Assembly (NCBI RefSeq): GCF_900009145.1 | Contig: NZ_LN889813.1 | Location: forward strand, 700,972-764,971 | Source of the DNA: Planktothrix tepida PCC 9214 | Lineage (GTDB): Bacteria > Cyanobacteriota > Cyanobacteriia > Cyanobacteriales > Microcoleaceae | Direction of reading: 5' to 3' | Length of the DNA: 64,000 bases | Shown here: piece by piece, positions 1 to 8,895 of the stretch | Position numbering within the stretch: position 1 is the stretch's first letter | Layout of the letters: the number at the start of each line of letters is the position of its first letter | Position numbers and translations under genes: made by a program | The notes under the pieces: generated by a model | Seen by the model: the letters and a program-made list of their open reading frames with translations, nothing else | Told to the model about the DNA's origin: nothing | Database searches by the model: none

Positions 1-203
1 TTGAACACGCTTTTTATTGTACTGTGACTGAAGGTATGGCTACCAGCAAAACCAGTCCTAGTACCCCAGAACAGCGCATTCATTTATCAGGAACTAAGGT
101 GCGAGAATTACTGCGTCGTGGTGAACTTCCACCCCCGCAATTTTCCCGCCCTGAAGTTGCCAATGAACTGATTAAAGCAATGAAGGTGGCAACGGAAGCT
201 TAA
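1..203 (+). CDS. sat: ATP sulfurylase (sulfate adenylyltransferase), C-terminal part
   Basis: Last 66 residues of ATP sulfurylase, which makes adenosine 5'-phosphosulfate and pyrophosphate from sulfate and ATP at the start of sulfate assimilation in the cytoplasm. The frame is open from base 3 at the window edge to TAA at 201-203. The tail contains [16 protein letters not shown] and [17 protein letters not shown], followed by [14 protein letters not shown], which is the usual end of dissimilatory-like/cyanobacterial ATP sulfurylases. The amino-terminal and catalytic parts (HNPxHRAHE region) lie outside the window, so integrity cannot be judged. A heptamer repeat starts directly at the stop codon. 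Confidence 0.88.
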   Translation, partial: EHAFYCTVTEGMATSKTSPSTPEQRIHLSGTKVRELLRRGELPPPQFSRPEVANELIKAMKVATEA

Positions 204-229
204 TCAGTTATCAGTTATCAGTTATCAGT
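203..229. repeat. Heptanucleotide tandem repeat, ATCAGTT x ~4
   Basis: Nearly four perfect head-to-tail copies of the 7-mer ATCAGTT, beginning inside the sat stop codon. The same 7-mer occurs at 19897-19925 and, in opposite orientation, at 413-439. Short tandem heptamers of this kind (STRR) are a known feature of filamentous cyanobacterial genomes. Confidence 0.85.
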
Positions 230-373
230 GGAAGAGTTAAGGGTTGATGGTTAAATAGTTATTAATTAACAACGATTAACCCAAACTCTAAAACCAAAGA
301 CTTTATGAGCAGGTTCATCAAGATTTTAGGGAATTAATAAAGTTTTTCTTGACCTTGCTCCTAGTCACGAAAA

Positions 374-439
374 CAACTGATAACTGGCACAGACGTGCCA
401 TGGCACGTCTTTACTGATAACTGATAACTGATAACTGAT
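374..439. repeat. Composite repeat: ACTGATA heptamers around a 20-bp perfect palindrome
   Basis: Two partial ACTGATA units (374-385), a perfect 20-bp palindrome at 391-410 (AGACGTGCCATGGCACGTCT), then nearly four ACTGATA units (413-439). The heptamer is the reverse complement of the array at 203-229. The palindrome recurs at 42303-42330 and, imperfectly, at 38550-38574 and 60632-60700. The block ends 8 bases before the preferred start of the next gene, so it occupies that gene's leader and ribosome binding region. Confidence 0.8.
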
Positions 440-447
440 TTTTGGTA

Positions 448-2730
448 ATGGGATTAAAACGACGGGAATTTTTACAACAAGCTGGCTTACTGATGGCAGC
501 GCTGGGGATTCAGGAAAGACTTTATGAGCGTTCCTATCAAGCCTTAGCACAGCCAACCCGACGGAAGTTAGCTTTATTAGTGGGAATTAATCAATATCCG
601 AGTGGAAATCGGATTGAAGAACCGTTGCAAGGCTGTTTAACGGATGTGGAATTGCAACGCAATTTATTAATGTATAAATTTGGGTTTCAACCCGATGATA
701 TTCTCACGTTAACCAACCAAGCTGCAACTCGCAATCAAATTGAATCTGCCTTTATTTCCCATTTAATTGAACAAGCTCAAATGGGGGATGTGGTACTGTT
801 TCATTTTAGTGGTTATGGTAGTTGTATTCCCCGTAATGATGTTGTTTCTAATTTACCTCAAATTCAATATTCTTATCTGCCTGTTGATGCCGAAATATCA
901 GAACAGGAAACGGTTAATGATATTTTAGAAGATACCTTGTGGTTATTATTGCGATCGCTGCCGACCTCTGAAGTAATTACGGTTTTAGATACAAGTTTTA
1001 TTTATCCTGGGTATCATCAACAAGGGACTCTCAAAATTCGCGCCGCCTCAAGTCCAACAACCTTGGAAATTAATCCCACAGAACTGGATTTACAACAGCA
1101 ATTGTTATCTCGTTTCAACCTTTCACAACCAGAATTAGAACACCGAAAACCCGGTCAATTACCCGGATTAGTCTTAGCCGCATCTAAACCGTCCCAAGTT
1201 GCTACAGAAGGTCGATGGGATGGCTTTAATGCAGGATTATTTACTTATACTTTAACCCAAGCTTTTTGGGGTGCAAGTCCCTTCCCAAATTTAACGGCCC
1301 AAATTAGCCGAGTGGCGGGAGAAGTTGAACAAATGGTTGGGCCGTGTCAGCAACCCCAACTCCGCAGAACCTTAAATCCTACTAAAGCTGATTCAGATGT
1401 TTCTCTAGGGAGTTTGTGGCTTCCCTCCTTACCTCTTGATGGGGTAATAACGGGGGTTGAAGAGAATGGAAAAACTGCTCAAGTTTCATTAACAGGGCTG
1501 CCAACGTTTGTATTAGATTCATTGGGTTTAAATACAATATTAACGATTATTTCAGAATCTAATTCTTTAGAAAATCCGGTTTATTTACAACTACGTTCTC
1601 GCGCAGGATTAAAAGCCAAAGCCCAGATCAAAACGACTGATTTAAACTTATCTTTCGGGTTAGAAGTTGGGCAAAAAGTACAAGAATTTATTCGGATCTT
1701 CCCTCGGCAAATTAATTTAAAAATCGCCTTAGATCCTCAATTAAATCGAATTGAACGGGTGGATGCGACCAGTGCATTTTCCGGGTTTTCTCGGATGACG
1801 ATTGTAGCGAGTGATCAACCTGCGGATTATTTACTCAGTCGCGTTACGGATAGAACCATTGCCCAAGCTTTAAATGCTCCCTTATCCCCGATTTTTCAAG
1901 GACGCTATGGCTTATTCTCTAAAGGATCAGTGTTGCTTCCCGATACCATTGGTGAAGGAGGAGAGGCGGTAAAAGTGGCGGTACATCGGTTAATTCCCCA
2001 ACTCAAAACCCGTTTAGCGATTAAGTTATTACGATTAACAGAAAATGAACGCTCTTCGCAGTTAAAAGTGAGAGCAACTTTAAATTTATTAGCTCCTCAA
2101 TCTCAAGTATTAATCAAACGGGAAACAACTGGAATTTTAAACAAAATTAATCGAGAAAATGCTCAATCTGTTAATTCTATTTCAACTTTAAGTTCATCTT
2201 TTCCATTGGCTTCCGAAAATCTAGGAATTGTGACAGTGCCTGTGGGCAGTCGTTTACAATATCAACTGCAAAATCAGGGAGAGTTTCCCGTTTATTTTTT
2301 ACTGTTTTACGTTAATAGTGAAGGACAAACCTATCTATTTCATTCAGGTTTTGATCCTCAGCAACAACAAATTGCACCGGGTAAATCTATGAGTGTACCT
2401 CCCACTACGGTTTACGGTGGTAACTCTTCTACAGAAATTATCGGAGAACTGGTTAAAAGTCCAGCAGGATTAGCAGAAACCCAGGTAATTTTAAGCCAAA
2501 ATCCCTTTTTGGAAAGCTTAACAATTTTAGATAAAAGCATTAAAAAAAGTGAGGGATTATTGAAGTTCAACTTAATCTCAAATCCTTTGGATATTGCTGA
2601 TGCTATTTTACAAGATTTGAATCGAGGCAGTCAACAAAGTTTAGAAAAAATCGGAGTGATTACGGATGATTTGGCTTTAGATATTAATAGCTGGGCAACT
2701 TTTAATTTTGTTTATCGGGTTGTGGGATAA
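448..2730 (+). CDS. Pseudo-orthocaspase: caspase-fold protein with Tyr/Ser in place of the His/Cys dyad, plus DUF4384-like region
   Basis: Caspase-family (peptidase C14-like) protein of 760 residues. The ATG at 448 is chosen over the TTG two codons upstream. Residues 2-20 (LKRREFLQQAGLLMAALG) look like a Tat-type or membrane-targeting signal. The p20-like domain starts with KLALLVGINQY at 40-50. The position of the catalytic His, usually SGHG, reads SGYG, giving Tyr123; the position of the Cys, usually DSCHSG, reads DTSF, giving Ser183. A His/Cys protease is therefore not expected. Cyanobacterial pseudo-orthocaspases with this YS pair are known as a class. Residues around 590-690 (RLQYQLQNQGEFPVYFLLF) resemble DUF4384, often joined to caspase or kinase domains. 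The role is unknown; a scaffold or regulator of an active caspase-like protein is only an inference. Confidence 0.85.
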   Translation: MGLKRREFLQQAGLLMAALGIQERLYERSYQALAQPTRRKLALLVGINQYPSGNRIEEPLQGCLTDVELQRNLLMYKFGFQPDDILTLTNQAATRNQIESAFISHLIEQAQMGDVVLFHFSGYGSCIPRNDVVSNLPQIQYSYLPVDAEISEQETVNDILEDTLWLLLRSLPTSEVITVLDTSFIYPGYHQQGTLKIRAASSPTTLEINPTELDLQQQLLSRFNLSQPELEHRKPGQLPGLVLAASKPSQVATEGRWDGFNAGLFTYTLTQAFWGASPFPNLTAQISRVAGEVEQMVGPCQQPQLRRTLNPTKADSDVSLGSLWLPSLPLDGVITGVEENGKTAQVSLTGLPTFVLDSLGLNTILTIISESNSLENPVYLQLRSRAGLKAKAQIKTTDLNLSFGLEVGQKVQEFIRIFPRQINLKIALDPQLNRIERVDATSAFSGFSRMTIVASDQPADYLLSRVTDRTIAQALNAPLSPIFQGRYGLFSKGSVLLPDTIGEGGEAVKVAVHRLIPQLKTRLAIKLLRLTENERSSQLKVRATLNLLAPQSQVLIKRETTGILNKINRENAQSVNSISTLSSSFPLASENLGIVTVPVGSRLQYQLQNQGEFPVYFLLFYVNSEGQTYLFHSGFDPQQQQIAPGKSMSVPPTTVYGGNSSTEIIGELVKSPAGLAETQVILSQNPFLESLTILDKSIKKSEGLLKFNLISNPLDIADAILQDLNRGSQQSLEKIGVITDDLALDINSWATFNFVYRVVG

Positions 2731-3136
2731 GCTGTTTATATTGATAATTCTTTAAACCGCGTTTTGAAACCTGATGAAACTCAAACCCAGAGCCATTCTC
2801 AATTCCTAAACCATTGACCCAAACCTGCCTCAACCGTCTCCTTAATATTCATTTACAAATCTTGTAATAAGTTCATAATGTTTTTTTTGATGAACAAGAT
2901 GTTAACTTGTGGCAAAAACACTATAAATTAAAAAGTAAGCGAATCAAGAAACCGGAATCTTAAAGGAGTAGTACCAAGTCCCAACTAAAGCGATTCAATA
3001 GATGTCTATCTACAGTCAACGGATTCGTTAAATTTAACAATTCCTTAATTTTTGGGACTCCATCCTCAACGGTTGATCCTGATTTTTTGAGGATAAAACC
3101 TCAGAATGAGTCACTTATATTTGTGGAGCAATAGAT
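2731..3136. other. Spacer upstream of the EF-G-like gene
   Basis: A 406-base spacer between two plus-strand genes, rich in A and T, with no convincing ORF on either strand. A purine-rich AAAGGAG lies near 2963 but is not followed by a start codon. The stretch from about 2940 to 3136 probably holds the promoter and leader of the EF-G-like gene; GGAG at about 3124 precedes its ATG by 9 bases. I see no clear terminator or known RNA motif. Confidence 0.4.
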
Positions 3137-5200
3137 ATGCCAGAAACTATCACAAACTGCCGTAATATCGCCATTGTTGGCCCCTATTTAAGTGGGAAAA
3201 CCGCACTTTTAGAAAGTATTTTGTCCGTAACGGGAGTAACTACTCGCAAAGGAACGGCAAAAGATGGCAACAGGGTTGGGGACAGTTCCCCAGAAGCCCG
3301 TGAACGCAATATGAGTGTAGAAGTTAATGCCGCCAGTACCGAATATGGCGGCATTCGCTTTACATTTTTAGATTGTCCGGGGTCTGTAGAATTTGCCCAA
3401 GAAACCTATAATGCGTTAATCGGAACGGGGTTAGCTATTGTCGTCTGTGAACCTGATCCCGCCCGGATTTTAACCTTATCTCCCCTGTTCAAATTCTTGG
3501 ATGACTGGGAAATTCCCCATCTCGTTTTTATTAATAAAATGGATCGGGTTTGTACCGATGAGGAACGTTGTGTTACCAGTTTTAGCGAACTCTTGAATGC
3601 TTTAAAAGCGGTTTCCACTCGTCCTATTATTCCTCAACAATATCCCATTGGCAACGGTGAACAATTGGTCGGTTTTATCGATTTAATTACCGAACAAGCC
3701 TATCATTATCATCCCGGTGCTCCCTCTGATCCTGTACCCCTTCCCGAATCTCTCAAGGAAGCTGAACACGCTGCCCGTCAAGCGATGTTAGAGGAGTTAG
3801 CCAATTTTGACGATCATCTATTAGAAGAATTATTAGAAGAAATTGAACCTCCTCAAGATGAAATTGTCAAAGATTTAAAAATGGAATTAGGAGCGGATTT
3901 AATTGTACCTGTATTAATTGGGGTAGCGGAACAAGATCATGGGGTACGAGCTTTATTGGATGCCTTAGTTCGGGAAGCACCAGAACCCGTCATTACCGCA
4001 GAACGACGGGGGCTGAAATCTCCACAAGGGTTGCCCATTGCCCAAGTTCTCAAAACCTATTACACCCCCCAAGGCGGTAAACTCTCCCTGGTGAGGGTTT
4101 GGCAAGGTGAACTCACCGAAGGCCAGACCTTAAATGGGGTAAGACCGGGGGGAATGTATCGGTTGATCGGACAACAAACCCAAAGCGTACAAGTGGCGAA
4201 AACTGGAGATATTGTAGCTTTGGCGCGGATGGAAGGCATTCAAACCGGAGATACCTTAACAACGGAACCCAATCAATTAAAAAATCCGTTACCGAAAGCA
4301 ACTTTATTACCGGCTGTTTATGGCTGGGCAATTACTCCTGAAAACCGCAAAGATGAAGTTAAAATTAGTGCGGCTTTATCTAAAATGTTAGATGAAGATC
4401 CCTCGTTAAGTTGGGAACAAAATGGAGATACCCATGAAATTATTTTATGGGGTCAAGGTCAAATTCATTTGCAAGTGACGTTAGATCGGTTACGGCGTAA
4501 ATATAATTTACCGATGGTGACTCATTTGCCTCGGATTCCCTATAAAGAAACCATTCGTAAAAACACAAATTCTCACGGTCGTTATAAACATCAAAGTGGC
4601 GGTCATGGACAGTTTGGAGATGTGTATTTAGATATTAAACCTCAACCGCGTGGGGAAGGGTTTAATTTTGATGAAACGATTGTGGGGGGTGTGGTTCCTC
4701 GTCAATATATTCCCGGTGTTGAAGTTGGGGTTCGAGAATATTTAACCCAGGGGCCTTTAGGGTTCCCTGTTGTTGATGTAGCGGTAACATTAACCAATGG
4801 TTCCTATCATTCTGTGGATAGTTCCGAACAAGCTTTTAAACAAGCTGCCCGGTTAGCCATGCAGTCAGGAATGGAGAAATGTGAACCCGTTTTATTAGAA
4901 CCGATTACTTCTGTTGAAATTTGTGCCCCCAGTGATTTTACCTCCCAAATGTTTCAGTTAATTACCGGGCGTCGGGGGCAAATTTTAGGCTATGAACCGA
5001 TGTCAGACTGGAAAGGATGGGATAAAATTTCTGCCTATATTCCCCAGGCGGAAATGCAGGATTTAATTGTAGAATTGCGTTCCTTAACGTTAGGAGTGGG
5101 TTATTTCAATTGGCAATTCGATCATTTACAAGAAGTTCCTGAAAAGTTAACGGAACGGATTTTAGCAACGAGTAACGGGAATGGTAATAGTAAATCCTAA
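3137..5200 (+). CDS. Elongation factor G-like GTPase (EF-G-2 type)
   Basis: Translational GTPase of 687 residues with full EF-G architecture: G domain, domain II, III, IV and V. The P-loop is GPYLSGKT (15-22), G3 is DCPG (about 79) and G4 is INKMD (about 132). The switch I motif reads ERNMSVE where canonical EF-G has RGITI, as in the second EF-G-like paralogue of many bacteria. Domain IV is intact: GHGQFGDVYLDIKPQPRGEG, then GSYHSVDSSEQAFKQAA in the tip region. It is shorter than housekeeping EF-G and is not in a str operon (no rpsL, rpsG or tuf nearby), so it is a paralogue rather than the main translocase. The substrate is presumably the ribosome; its special role is unknown. Confidence 0.88.
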   Translation: MPETITNCRNIAIVGPYLSGKTALLESILSVTGVTTRKGTAKDGNRVGDSSPEARERNMSVEVNAASTEYGGIRFTFLDCPGSVEFAQETYNALIGTGLAIVVCEPDPARILTLSPLFKFLDDWEIPHLVFINKMDRVCTDEERCVTSFSELLNALKAVSTRPIIPQQYPIGNGEQLVGFIDLITEQAYHYHPGAPSDPVPLPESLKEAEHAARQAMLEELANFDDHLLEELLEEIEPPQDEIVKDLKMELGADLIVPVLIGVAEQDHGVRALLDALVREAPEPVITAERRGLKSPQGLPIAQVLKTYYTPQGGKLSLVRVWQGELTEGQTLNGVRPGGMYRLIGQQTQSVQVAKTGDIVALARMEGIQTGDTLTTEPNQLKNPLPKATLLPAVYGWAITPENRKDEVKISAALSKMLDEDPSLSWEQNGDTHEIILWGQGQIHLQVTLDRLRRKYNLPMVTHLPRIPYKETIRKNTNSHGRYKHQSGGHGQFGDVYLDIKPQPRGEGFNFDETIVGGVVPRQYIPGVEVGVREYLTQGPLGFPVVDVAVTLTNGSYHSVDSSEQAFKQAARLAMQSGMEKCEPVLLEPITSVEICAPSDFTSQMFQLITGRRGQILGYEPMSDWKGWDKISAYIPQAEMQDLIVELRSLTLGVGYFNWQFDHLQEVPEKLTERILATSNGNGNSKS

Positions 5201-5215
5201 ATTCCTGTAAGCTAA

Positions 5216-5254
5216 AAAATCTCCCTTTTCGAGTTAACAGCATTAGGGAGATTT
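5216..5254 (+). terminator. Hairpin after the EF-G-like gene
   Basis: Inverted repeat AATCTCCC / GGGAGATT with a 20-base loop, 16 bases after the stop codon, followed by TTCTAGCTTCT. The U-tract is poor, so termination is plausible but not certain. Confidence 0.5.
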
Positions 5255-5280
5255 CTAGCTTCTATAGTGCTACTTGAAGA

Positions 5281-5309
5281 GGGAACAGGGAACAGGGAAC
5301 AGGGAACAG
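5281..5309. repeat. Heptanucleotide tandem repeat, GGGAACA x 4
   Basis: Four perfect head-to-tail GGGAACA units plus one base. The following AGTAAGAAGTGAAAGGGTTT resembles the sequence after the variant array at 42380-42408, so the two share a longer dispersed unit. The array lies in the leader of the TauE/SafE gene and is read through by an apparent in-frame upstream GTG, which I reject as a start. Confidence 0.85.
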
Positions 5310-5356
5310 TAAGAAGTGAAAGGGTTTCAGGTTTTACTCATTGTCAAACACCAATC

Positions 5357-6169
5357 ATGCGTAGCACTATTGAATTAATTATTTTGGCGACGGCGGGACT
5401 CATTGCTGGCATTTTAGCAGGCTTTTTAGGGATTGGCGGGGGGACAGTTTTAGTCCCCTTATTGGTAGCGTTAGGATATACCCCAGTTGAAGCCGTTGCT
5501 ACCAGTAGTTTATCAATTGTGATTACCGCAATTTCGGGGAGTGTACAAAATTGGCGCATGGGATATCTCAGTTTCAATCGTGTGATTGGTATTGGATTTC
5601 CGGCTATATTAACCGCACAAATAGGGGTATTTTTGGCAGAATTAGTTTCCTCCCGATTATTATTATTTTTATTTGGATGTTTATTGTTATTAAATGTTTA
5701 TTTAGTAGAAGTGCGTCAACAAATAACAGCCCATAAAAAACAACAAGAAGAACAACAAGTTTCTGATTCTGCTATTTCTTCTAATCAAAATATCCTCTTT
5801 AATCCAGTATTTGCTCGAATTTTAACGGGAGGGACTGCGGGAATTCTAGCTGGGTTATTTGGAGTGGGGGGTGGAATTATTATGGTTCCTTTGCAAATTG
5901 TTTTATTAGGAGAAACCATTAAAGTTGCAATTCAAACCAGTCTAGGAGTAATTATCATTACAGCTATTTCTGCTTGTGCTGGACACGCTATTCAAGGAAA
6001 TGTTTTATGGATTCAAGGCATTATATTAGGATTAGGGGGATTATTAGGAGCGCAAATTAGCACCCGGTTTTTGCCCAAATTATCGGATAAAACGGTTAGT
6101 TTAATGTTTAGAATTTTCTTAGTTATTCTCTCTGTTTATATCTTTAGACAAGCCTGGATGCAACCCTAA
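5357..6169 (+). CDS. Sulfite exporter TauE/SafE family membrane protein
   Basis: Integral membrane protein of 270 residues in the TauE/SafE (DUF81) family, associated with export of sulfite, sulfoacetate or other sulfur compounds and sometimes other anions. It shows the family's internal duplication: GFLGIGGGTVLVPLL near the start and GLFGVGGGIIMVPLQ in the second half, each followed by hydrophobic helices (about eight in total), with a hydrophilic Gln/Lys-rich loop between the halves. I start at ATG 5357 because a longer frame from a GTG at 5267 only translates the GGGAACA array. ATP sulfurylase lies 5 kb away and is not contiguous, so a link to sulfur metabolism is not shown by context. Confidence 0.85.
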   Translation: MRSTIELIILATAGLIAGILAGFLGIGGGTVLVPLLVALGYTPVEAVATSSLSIVITAISGSVQNWRMGYLSFNRVIGIGFPAILTAQIGVFLAELVSSRLLLFLFGCLLLLNVYLVEVRQQITAHKKQQEEQQVSDSAISSNQNILFNPVFARILTGGTAGILAGLFGVGGGIIMVPLQIVLLGETIKVAIQTSLGVIIITAISACAGHAIQGNVLWIQGIILGLGGLLGAQISTRFLPKLSDKTVSLMFRIFLVILSVYIFRQAWMQP

Positions 6170-6282
6170 TAGCTTTCAGAGTCTCTTTCTACAGGGGAAT
6201 TAAAAATGAGAGTACCAAGCTATCAAAATTGGGTATATCGTTATAGGAAACCCCTCAAATTTCTCTACAAAACCTTAATTCT

Positions 6283-7002
6283 TTAAGCTTGTATAGCCTT
6301 TTGAGATTGATCTCCCAGATAGTGCAATACTAAATTAATCGTGTCTTGCTTTACCCATCCTTTTTGTACCGCTAATGTACCGAATTGAAGATTGGTTTGG
6401 GGTTTTTCAGCGAGAATCTCCTCAATTTGTTGATCATCTAACAGTTTAGCTAATTTTAAATATTCACTTAACGGTTTCTTATGGGGATTTTGATATAGAT
6501 TCAGTAAATCTTCTACGAAAAACTTAATAGTTTCGGGTTCAATCAAGCCTTGATCAACTAAAATTTCTCCTAAGCGTAGATGATTGAGATGGGTTTTTTG
6601 TGCTTTTAAAGCACCTTTAATTTGAAATTCTGTAATTAACCCCGCTTGACGGAGTAAATAACCCAGGGGTAAAAATCGCGGTTGATTGGAATTAACGGTT
6701 TTAGATAAAGGTTGAACATCTAGGGACGGAGACGGTTTCACCCTGACCATTTGGGGTTGATAGTCATAGAAAGAATTAGTGAACCCATTATTAGAAGAGG
6801 ATACAATTGACATTTGTGATTTCGTGACTAATTCTAGCCAAGAAATTGGGATTGTAATCGGCCAAAACACCGATGTTAATGCTAAAACGCCCCACGAACT
6901 TTGATCCGTTAAGGGTGTTGTTGAATCCTCGACGAATGCTTTAAAGCACACCGAAAACGAAGCTAAAACTCCTACTGTGTAATAGGCAATTAATATTTCC
7001 AT
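6283..7002 (-). CDS. Membrane protein with MshEN/GspE-N-like repeats
   Basis: Protein of 239 residues. The amino-terminal 60 residues hold two hydrophobic segments (EILIAYYTVGVLASFSVC and WGVLALTSVFWPITIPISWL). After a linker of about 45 residues comes LGYLLRQAGLITEFQIKGAL ... LRLGEILVDQGLIEPETI, two copies of the motif found in MshEN/GspE amino-terminal domains, and a weaker third copy (FGTLAVQKGWVKQDTINLVL). Such domains bind c-di-GMP in some type II secretion and type IV pilus ATPases, but here there is no ATPase, so the role is unknown. It stands alone, with a long AT-rich upstream region. Confidence 0.65.
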   Translation of the reverse strand: MEILIAYYTVGVLASFSVCFKAFVEDSTTPLTDQSSWGVLALTSVFWPITIPISWLELVTKSQMSIVSSSNNGFTNSFYDYQPQMVRVKPSPSLDVQPLSKTVNSNQPRFLPLGYLLRQAGLITEFQIKGALKAQKTHLNHLRLGEILVDQGLIEPETIKFFVEDLLNLYQNPHKKPLSEYLKLAKLLDDQQIEEILAEKPQTNLQFGTLAVQKGWVKQDTINLVLHYLGDQSQKAIQA

Positions 7003-7220
7003 TAGACTCTCTCTTCTTAGTCAGTGGTAGTAGTGCTTTAAATCAAAAATACAATCTCTGGTCAAATGAGTTAGTCAATGAACTCTAGTGGAAAATTGAC
7101 AGTTTAATTTGTAATTAGAACCTTATTTTAAACGGTTCTCCATCTTATCTTATCAAGTGTTGTGTTAAGATTTGAATACTTTATTGAGTTTTTTTGTAAA
7201 AGTTTAGTAAAATCTTTGAA

Positions 7221-7280
7221 CAAAAAAAGAGAGTTGAGGGGAAGACTAGACGAACGCTTCAACCTCAACCCTCTAAAAAA
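7221..7280 (-). terminator. Terminator downstream of murE
   Basis: GC-containing inverted repeat (GAGAGTTGAGG at 7229-7239 against CCTCAACCCTC at 7263-7273) flanked by an A-run on the left and A6 on the right. On the minus strand the hairpin follows the murE stop by about 20 bases and is trailed by a T-run, as in an intrinsic terminator. Confidence 0.75.
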
Positions 7281-7294
7281 GACAGTTTCAGGGT

Positions 7295-8800
7295 CTAAAT
7301 TGGGTTAGGGAGACGATGGGCTAAGGCTTCACGGGCTTGTTCTCGGTCATCAAAATGAATTTTTTCGGTTCCCAAAATTTGATAATCTTCGTGACCTTTT
7401 CCCGCAATTAAAACGCCATCTCCCGGTTGAGCATCCAAAATGGCTTGATGAATGGCTTTAGCCCGATCAGCAATGACAATGGGCTTAATATTGTCGGGAA
7501 TTCCGGCTAAAACATCTTGCAAAATCCGCTCAGGATCTTCGGTGCGGGGATTATCTGAGGTGACAACGGCCACATCCGCTAATTCTGCGGCAATTTTCCC
7601 CATTTGTGGGCGTTTGGTGCGATCGCGATCGCCCCCACAACCAAACACACAAATCATCCGACCTGGAATAAACGGACGGGACGCCTTCAATAAATTTTCT
7701 AAACTATCAGGGGTATGGGCATAATCCACAATCACGCTAATATTTTGATTAGGGCTAATTTGCACCCGTTCCATACGACCGGGAACGCCGGGAAACTCGG
7801 CAATTTTTTCGACCAAGGTGGTTAAATCTAAGCCCAAACTTAACCCCGCCCCCAAAGCGGCTAACAAATTCGATAAATTATATTGACCGACCAACGGTAA
7901 ATAAAATGCCGCCTCTCCTTGGGGAGTATGGAGAACCCCCTTAACCCCTGTAGGTTCATAACACAGTTGATCCGCCCATAAATCGGCGGTTGAGTCGTGG
8001 GTACTATAACTCCAAGCTTGATTTCCCAACTGAGCGATTAACCGTTGGCCATAGGAGTCATCCGCATTAATAATCGCCCGACCTTTAAGATATTGGGGAC
8101 TAAATAATAAGGCTTTGGCTGCAAAATAATCTTCCATGGTGGGGTGGTAGTCCAAATGATCTTGAGTTAAATTGGTAAACACCGCCACTTGAAAAGGACA
8201 ACCAAGAACCCGCCCCTGGTCTAACGCATGGGAACTGACTTCCATCACCCCCAATTCACAACCCGCCGCCACCGCATCAGCCAGTTGTTCCTGAAGTTCA
8301 ACGGAGAAAGGCGTGGTATGGGTTGCTGTTTCTTGAAATCCGGGCCAACGGGCGTAAAGGGTTCCCAGTAAGGCCGTTGGATGGTTAGTATTGCTGAGGA
8401 GATATTCAATTAAATGGGTGGTGGTGGTTTTCCCATTGGTTCCTGTCACCCCTACCAATTGTAATTTTTCTGCTGGATAATCATAAAACGCTGCTGCAAT
8501 TTGGGCGCAGGTTTGGGTCATATCCGGGGTGGGAATAATGCAGGGATGTTCGACGGCGATGCGGTCTTGGGTTTTCTCGGCGGCGGTTTCGGAGATGAAG
8601 GCAGCTACTGCACCAGAGGCGATGGCACTAGGCCAAAATTCTCCCCCATCCACACGGGTTCCGGGCATTCCTAAGAATAAATCTCCCGGCCCAGAAGCGA
8701 TGGAGTTGGTTGTTAACCCCTTAATTTCTTCCTCTAAAGCGGGGTGAGACTGAAAGGGTGTTGATATTCCTGCTTTTGCCAGTAACTCTTTGAGCTTCAT
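7295..8800 (-). CDS. murE: UDP-N-acetylmuramoyl-tripeptide synthetase MurE
   Basis: Cytoplasmic Mur ligase of 501 residues that adds meso-diaminopimelate to UDP-MurNAc-L-Ala-D-Glu in peptidoglycan synthesis. The ATP-binding loop is GVTGTNGKTTTTHL (about 118-131). The central domain has EVSSHALDQGR and NLTQDHLDYH. The DNPRTEDP motif near 416 is the signature for meso-DAP rather than lysine. The C-terminal KGHEDYQ is typical. Length matches the family. It is monocistronic here, not in a dcw cluster, as is usual in cyanobacteria. A terminator follows it. Confidence 0.96.
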   Translation of the reverse strand: MKLKELLAKAGISTPFQSHPALEEEIKGLTTNSIASGPGDLFLGMPGTRVDGGEFWPSAIASGAVAAFISETAAEKTQDRIAVEHPCIIPTPDMTQTCAQIAAAFYDYPAEKLQLVGVTGTNGKTTTTHLIEYLLSNTNHPTALLGTLYARWPGFQETATHTTPFSVELQEQLADAVAAGCELGVMEVSSHALDQGRVLGCPFQVAVFTNLTQDHLDYHPTMEDYFAAKALLFSPQYLKGRAIINADDSYGQRLIAQLGNQAWSYSTHDSTADLWADQLCYEPTGVKGVLHTPQGEAAFYLPLVGQYNLSNLLAALGAGLSLGLDLTTLVEKIAEFPGVPGRMERVQISPNQNISVIVDYAHTPDSLENLLKASRPFIPGRMICVFGCGGDRDRTKRPQMGKIAAELADVAVVTSDNPRTEDPERILQDVLAGIPDNIKPIVIADRAKAIHQAILDAQPGDGVLIAGKGHEDYQILGTEKIHFDDREQAREALAHRLPNPI

Positions 8801-8895
8801 CTGTTAGCAATCCTCACGACTGGACTCATTTTATTTTGCATCATATCAGGGGGAAGCTGGCTATGTGAAACAGGCAAGATGCCTGTTCCACCCAC

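Noticed and set aside
442-447. TTG start two codons upstream of the pseudo-caspase ATG
   Set aside because: The ATG at 448 begins the conserved signal; the heptamer region leaves no better ribosome binding site for the TTG.
5267-5356. Upstream GTG start for the TauE/SafE gene
   Set aside because: The extra 30 codons only translate the GGGAACA array and flank; ATG 5357 begins the conserved membrane helix.
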